Assembly: GCF_029254265.1 (NCBI RefSeq)
Contig: NZ_JAQWXX010000038.1
Coordinates: forward strand, 1-64,000
From: Algoriphagus sp.
GTDB lineage: Bacteria; Bacteroidota; Bacteroidia; Cytophagales; Cyclobacteriaceae
Direction: 5' to 3'
DNA length: 64,000 bases
This document shows, piece by piece, positions 60,871-64,000 of this stretch; the stretch's first letter is position 1; each line of letters opens with the position of its first letter. The notes below the pieces were generated by a model. It was not told the DNA's origin. It made no database searches and saw only the letters and a program-made list of their open reading frames with translations. A program made the position numbers and the translations under genes.

Positions 60871-62123
60871 TGGGAATGTTAAAAAAAACCATCATTTACA
60901 CTTTTTTCCTTATTGGAATAATATGCTTTGGAGCAGTAGATGTTTCTGCACAAACTAAGAAAACGAGAGAAGAGCTGGAAAAAGAAAAAGCTGATGTGCA
61001 AGCCAGACTCCGTGAGTTTGATGCAATTTTGAAGCAAACCACCGCAATCAAAAAAACTACACTGGGAGAATTAAATGCAATCACTAGGCAGTTTCAAACC
61101 CAAACCAGATTAGTGAATACACTCGATCGAGAGGTTAAATTGATAAATCAAGAAATCAGCGAAACAGAGGGGAAAATCACTTCACTTGAAGAAGAGCTTA
61201 AAGATCTCAAAGCAGAATATGGAAGGATGATCTACAATGCTTCGAAGTTGAATCGAGGACTTTCAATTGTAGCTTTTGTCTTTAGTTCGAGCAATTTTAA
61301 CCAGCTTTATTCAAGGTTGATGTATTTAAAACAGTATACCGACAGTCGAAAACAGCAAGCTATTCAAATCGAAAAATTAAGTCTTGAACTAGCGGAACAA
61401 CGAAAAACGCTAGACCAGAGAAAATCCGAAAAAGAAAATGTTTTAGCAGAAGAAAAGAAGGAAAGAGCTGAACTAGAGCGGTTGAAACAAAGCCAGCAAG
61501 GTGTAGTAAATACCCTTTCGAAGAAAGAAAAGGATATTAAGCGCCAAATCACCGCAACAAAAAAACAGCAAGATCAATTGAATAAAATGATCAAACAGGT
61601 GATCGAGGAAGAGATTCGTCTTGCAGAAGCTGCCTCTCGAAAGGAAAATAGCAATACCACCAAATCTGCAGGAAGTAGTATGCCAATGACACCAGAAGCA
61701 GCGGCATTATCAAGTTCTTTTGCTGGAAATAAAGGTCGACTTCCATGGCCAGTGGAAACAGGGTTTATTACCCAACGCTACGGTACGTATCCCCATCCTA
61801 CACTAAAAGGTATCACGATGGAAAACGATGGAATAGATATCCGAACTCAGCCAAATTCAAACGTCAGAACGGTATTTGACGGAACAGTGACTAAAATCAC
61901 GACTATGCCTGGCTACGGAGGTACTGTCATTATTAAGCATGGGGAATATTATACCATGTATAGCAAGCTAAAAACCATTTCTGTAAAAACAGGTCAAAAA
62001 GTCAATGCAAAAGACGTAATTGGGCAAGTAGCTACAGGTCCTGATGGAGAAGCAGAAGTTCACTTTCAAACCTGGAAAGGTCTTCAAGTCATGGATCCCA
62101 GCACGTGGATTACATCTAAATAG
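60870..62123 (+). CDS. EnvC-like murein hydrolase activator with degenerate M23 domain
   Basis: The 417-residue protein has a signal peptide (about 1-28, VSAQ), a long coiled coil (about 30-255, for example TREELEKEKADVQARLREFD), a linker and a LytM/M23 domain (about 290-415). Active M23 enzymes need HxxxD and HxH. Here the first reads NDGID (Asn319 in place of His, Asp323 kept) and the second reads EVH (Glu396, His398). The zinc site is therefore broken, as in EnvC and NlpD, which activate amidases. It would help cell separation. It starts in TAATG with the DUF4292 gene. Confidence 0.9.
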   Translation: MGMLKKTIIYTFFLIGIICFGAVDVSAQTKKTREELEKEKADVQARLREFDAILKQTTAIKKTTLGELNAITRQFQTQTRLVNTLDREVKLINQEISETEGKITSLEEELKDLKAEYGRMIYNASKLNRGLSIVAFVFSSSNFNQLYSRLMYLKQYTDSRKQQAIQIEKLSLELAEQRKTLDQRKSEKENVLAEEKKERAELERLKQSQQGVVNTLSKKEKDIKRQITATKKQQDQLNKMIKQVIEEEIRLAEAASRKENSNTTKSAGSSMPMTPEAAALSSSFAGNKGRLPWPVETGFITQRYGTYPHPTLKGITMENDGIDIRTQPNSNVRTVFDGTVTKITTMPGYGGTVIIKHGEYYTMYSKLKTISVKTGQKVNAKDVIGQVATGPDGEAEVHFQTWKGLQVMDPSTWITSK

Positions 62124-62160
62124 CAATAAGATTCGTATATTGTTAAAAAAGAACTTCTGC

Positions 62161-62191
62161 TTTGCGTTAGCGAATGACAGTTATATCTTTG
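62161..62191 (+). promoter_or_regulatory. Promoter of the tatA gene
   Basis: TTTG (62161-62164), a 19-base spacer and TATCTTTG (62184-62191) match the Bacteroidota consensus exactly. The ATG is at 62223, leaving a leader of about 25 bases. Confidence 0.82.
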
Positions 62192-62222
62192 TCTCTTAAT
62201 TTACCTTTAAACAAACACCATT

Positions 62223-62420
62223 ATGTTAACATTAGGTTTTATTCAAAATATGGGTCCAGGCTCAATGATCTTGATCGTTTTGGTCATCCTCCTTTTGTTT
62301 GGTGCAAAAAGAATCCCTGAACTTGCAAAAGGCCTTGGCCGAGGCATCAGAGAATTTAAAGATGCCACCAAGGATATCCAAAATGACCTCGAAGAGGGCA
62401 TGAAAGACAAGAAAAAGTAA
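62223..62420 (+). CDS. tatA: Sec-independent translocase protein TatA/E
   Basis: The 65-residue protein has one N-terminal span (about residues 12-27, GPGSMILIVLVILLLF), the FG hinge in LLFGAKRIPELAKGLGRGIR, and a charged amphipathic helix, ending in a Lys-rich tail. This is a complete TatA/E. It forms the pore for folded proteins with a twin-arginine signal; the window codes for several such proteins (phosphoesterase, TIM-barrel). tatC is not in view. The gene is followed after 17 bases by gatA. Confidence 0.94.
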   Translation: MLTLGFIQNMGPGSMILIVLVILLLFGAKRIPELAKGLGRGIREFKDATKDIQNDLEEGMKDKKK

Positions 62421-62437
62421 TACTCAAACCAATTACA

Positions 62438-63865
62438 TTGGGAAAATTCAGTTCATTCGACGAGATCAGAAAATCCATCGATAAAAAAGAAGCTAATTGT
62501 CAAGCGATAGTTGGCCATTATTTACAAAACATTAAGACGAAGGCGCATCTCAACGCCTTCGTCGAAGTTTATGAGCAATCCGCTCAAGAGCAAGCCATCC
62601 TAATTGATGCTAAAATCGCCCAAGGTAACGCTGGTAAACTTGCTGGAATGGTCATTGGAATCAAAGATGTCCTTTGCTATAAAGGACATGAGTCAAATGC
62701 TTCTTCCAAAATACTTAAGGGGTTTGAATCCCAATTCACAACGACAGCGGTCCAGCGGCTCATTGATGAAGATGCTATAATTATTGGCAGGTTAAACTGC
62801 GATGAATTTGGAATGGGAAGCTCTAATGAGAACTCATCACATGGAAGAGTTCTCAATGAGGCGGATGAATCAAGAGTTCCAGGTGGATCTTCTGGAGGAT
62901 CAGCTGTCGCCGTTCAAGCTAATTTATGTACAGCTAGTTTGGGTACAGATACCGGAGGTTCAGTGCGACAGCCTGCTGCATTTACAGGAGTGATTGGGAT
63001 GAAACCCACCTATTCGAGAGTATCGAGATGGGGCCTCATCGCTTATGCCTCTTCTTTTGATGTGATTGGTATCTTTTCAACAACAGTAAAAGACAATGCT
63101 TTGATCATGGAGATCATGGCAGGCCATGATGAATTTGACAGTACTTCTTCCAAAAAGCCTGTTTTAGCCTACAGCGAGCTTCTTCATTTTGAGAAAAAAG
63201 CAAAAGTAGCCTACCTTAAAGAAACCATTGAGTCTCCTTCCCTTCAGCCGGAAATCAAAGCGAATACAATGGCAGTTTTAGAAAAGTTAAAGAGCGAAGG
63301 TCACCAAGTCGAAGAAGTGAATTTCCCATTACTGGATTACATTTTACCAACTTACTACATCTTAACTACTGCAGAGGCGAGTTCGAACCTTTCAAGATTT
63401 GATGGTGTGAAATATGGATACAGAAGCCAAAACGCCCATAATTTAGAAAGCATGTACAAGCTGACACGAAGTGAGGGATTTGGGGAAGAGGTAAAAAGAA
63501 GAATTATGCTCGGCACTTTTGTTTTAAGCGCTAGCTATCACGATGCTTATTTCACTAAAGCACAAAAAGTAAGAAGGTTAATAAAAGACTTTACGGAGAA
63601 TCTTTTATCAGAATTTGATTATATTATTATGCCAACTACTCCATCCACTGCGTTCAAATTTGGAGAACATAGTGGAGATCCGGTAGCGATGTATTTAGAG
63701 GATTTGTTCACAGTTCAAGCCTCTGTTTCGGGTGTTCCTGCGATTTCAATTCCAAATGGTAAAGATGCCAATGGAATGCCTATCGGACTTCAGATCGTTT
63801 CAAATTCCTTCAAGGAAGCTGATTTGTATGCTTTTAGTAACTATTTAACAAACCTAACTTCTTAA
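62438..63865 (+). CDS. gatA: Asp/Glu-tRNA amidotransferase subunit A
   Basis: The 475-residue enzyme starts at a TTG (no ATG gives the family N-terminus) and has the amidase signature VPGGSSGGSAVAVQANLCTA with the Ser pair and GTDTGGSVRQPAAFTGVIG. The catalytic Lys is in VIGIKDVLC. GatA releases ammonia from glutamine for the amidation of misacylated Glu-tRNA(Gln) and Asp-tRNA(Asn), with GatB and GatC. Those genes are not in the window. The upstream neighbour is tatA; the next gene encodes a secreted protein. Confidence 0.95.
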   Translation: MGKFSSFDEIRKSIDKKEANCQAIVGHYLQNIKTKAHLNAFVEVYEQSAQEQAILIDAKIAQGNAGKLAGMVIGIKDVLCYKGHESNASSKILKGFESQFTTTAVQRLIDEDAIIIGRLNCDEFGMGSSNENSSHGRVLNEADESRVPGGSSGGSAVAVQANLCTASLGTDTGGSVRQPAAFTGVIGMKPTYSRVSRWGLIAYASSFDVIGIFSTTVKDNALIMEIMAGHDEFDSTSSKKPVLAYSELLHFEKKAKVAYLKETIESPSLQPEIKANTMAVLEKLKSEGHQVEEVNFPLLDYILPTYYILTTAEASSNLSRFDGVKYGYRSQNAHNLESMYKLTRSEGFGEEVKRRIMLGTFVLSASYHDAYFTKAQKVRRLIKDFTENLLSEFDYIIMPTTPSTAFKFGEHSGDPVAMYLEDLFTVQASVSGVPAISIPNGKDANGMPIGLQIVSNSFKEADLYAFSNYLTNLTS

Positions 63866-63871
63866 GAAAAA

Positions 63872-64000
63872 ATGAAAAAGACATTGTTCAGCAAAATCCT
63901 CCTTGTATTTATTACTTGCTCGATTCCACTGACTGAGGCTTTTTCACAAGACGAGCAGACTGTAGCATCCACACCTTTAGAGGAAGAGGTATTGCCAAAC
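63872..64000 (+). CDS. Secreted protein, start only (cut by window end)
   Basis: ATG 63872 lies six bases after the gatA stop. The 43 residues visible form a signal peptide (KILLVFITCSIPLTEAFSQ) and an acidic mature start (DEQTVASTPLEEE). In related genomes the gene after gatA often encodes a LysM-containing lytic transglycosylase, but nothing in these residues shows this. Family unresolved. Confidence 0.7.
   Translation, partial: MKKTLFSKILLVFITCSIPLTEAFSQDEQTVASTPLEEEVLPN

Overview
The window looks like a chromosomal stretch from a member of the Bacteroidota, most likely a Cyclobacteriaceae bacterium of the Algoriphagus type. The A+T-rich composition, promoters of the TTTG-N19-TAnnTTTG type (seen upstream of tatA and of the enoyl-CoA hydratase gene), many lipoproteins, frequent TTG/GTG starts, and family content (DUF6090, DUF4292, GH20, sulfatase, TPR histidine kinase, long isocitrate dehydrogenase) all point that way. 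This is inference from gene families; no rRNA or tRNA gene was seen.

Layout. Positions 1-4.2 kb are accessory: the tail of an IS3-type transposase, a DUF6090 protein that seems to have lost its N-terminus, a divergent cupin/TetR pair with a clear operator region, an attC-like structured spacer, an alpha/beta hydrolase lipoprotein, a group II intron remnant on the minus strand and a small orphan gene. From 4.2 to 16 kb follow lipid kinase, amine oxidase, sterol desaturase-like, DUF1593 and zinc-peptidase genes, a TPR histidine kinase/LuxR regulator pair and two secreted proteins of unknown function, closed by a strong terminator.

From 16 to 37 kb lies a carbohydrate-flavoured region: metallophosphoesterase, sulfatase, L-galactose-dehydrogenase-like aldo/keto reductase, zinc alcohol dehydrogenase, TIM-barrel epimerase, L-rhamnose mutarotase family protein, M81 peptidase, GDSL hydrolase, AlkB, thioesterase, then DUF808, a GH20 hexosaminidase, a GntP permease, an SDR, a Tat-exported TIM-barrel protein and a large lipoprotein dehydrogenase with cytochrome c. 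I read it as uptake and oxidation of deoxy or acidic sugars released from (possibly sulfated) glycans. No SusC/SusD pair is present.

From 37 to 52.6 kb come a DEAD-box helicase with an unusual two-array upstream region, a phosphoesterase, two bile-acid-symporter-type carriers, two APC permeases, a cation efflux protein, the pta-ackA acetate operon with a tandem repeat in its gap, an aldo/keto reductase fused to a RidA domain, and a DUF819 membrane protein. From 52.8 kb to the end is housekeeping and envelope: a glycosyltransferase, isocitrate dehydrogenase, enoyl-CoA hydratase, a polysaccharide flippase, an overlapping TPR / DUF4292 / EnvC-like block, tatA, gatA and the start of a secreted protein.

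The best candidates for something undescribed are the periodic arrays before the helicase, the aldo/keto reductase-RidA fusion coupled to a permease, and the families of dispersed and tandem intergenic repeats. No CRISPR array, prophage or obvious defence system was seen.
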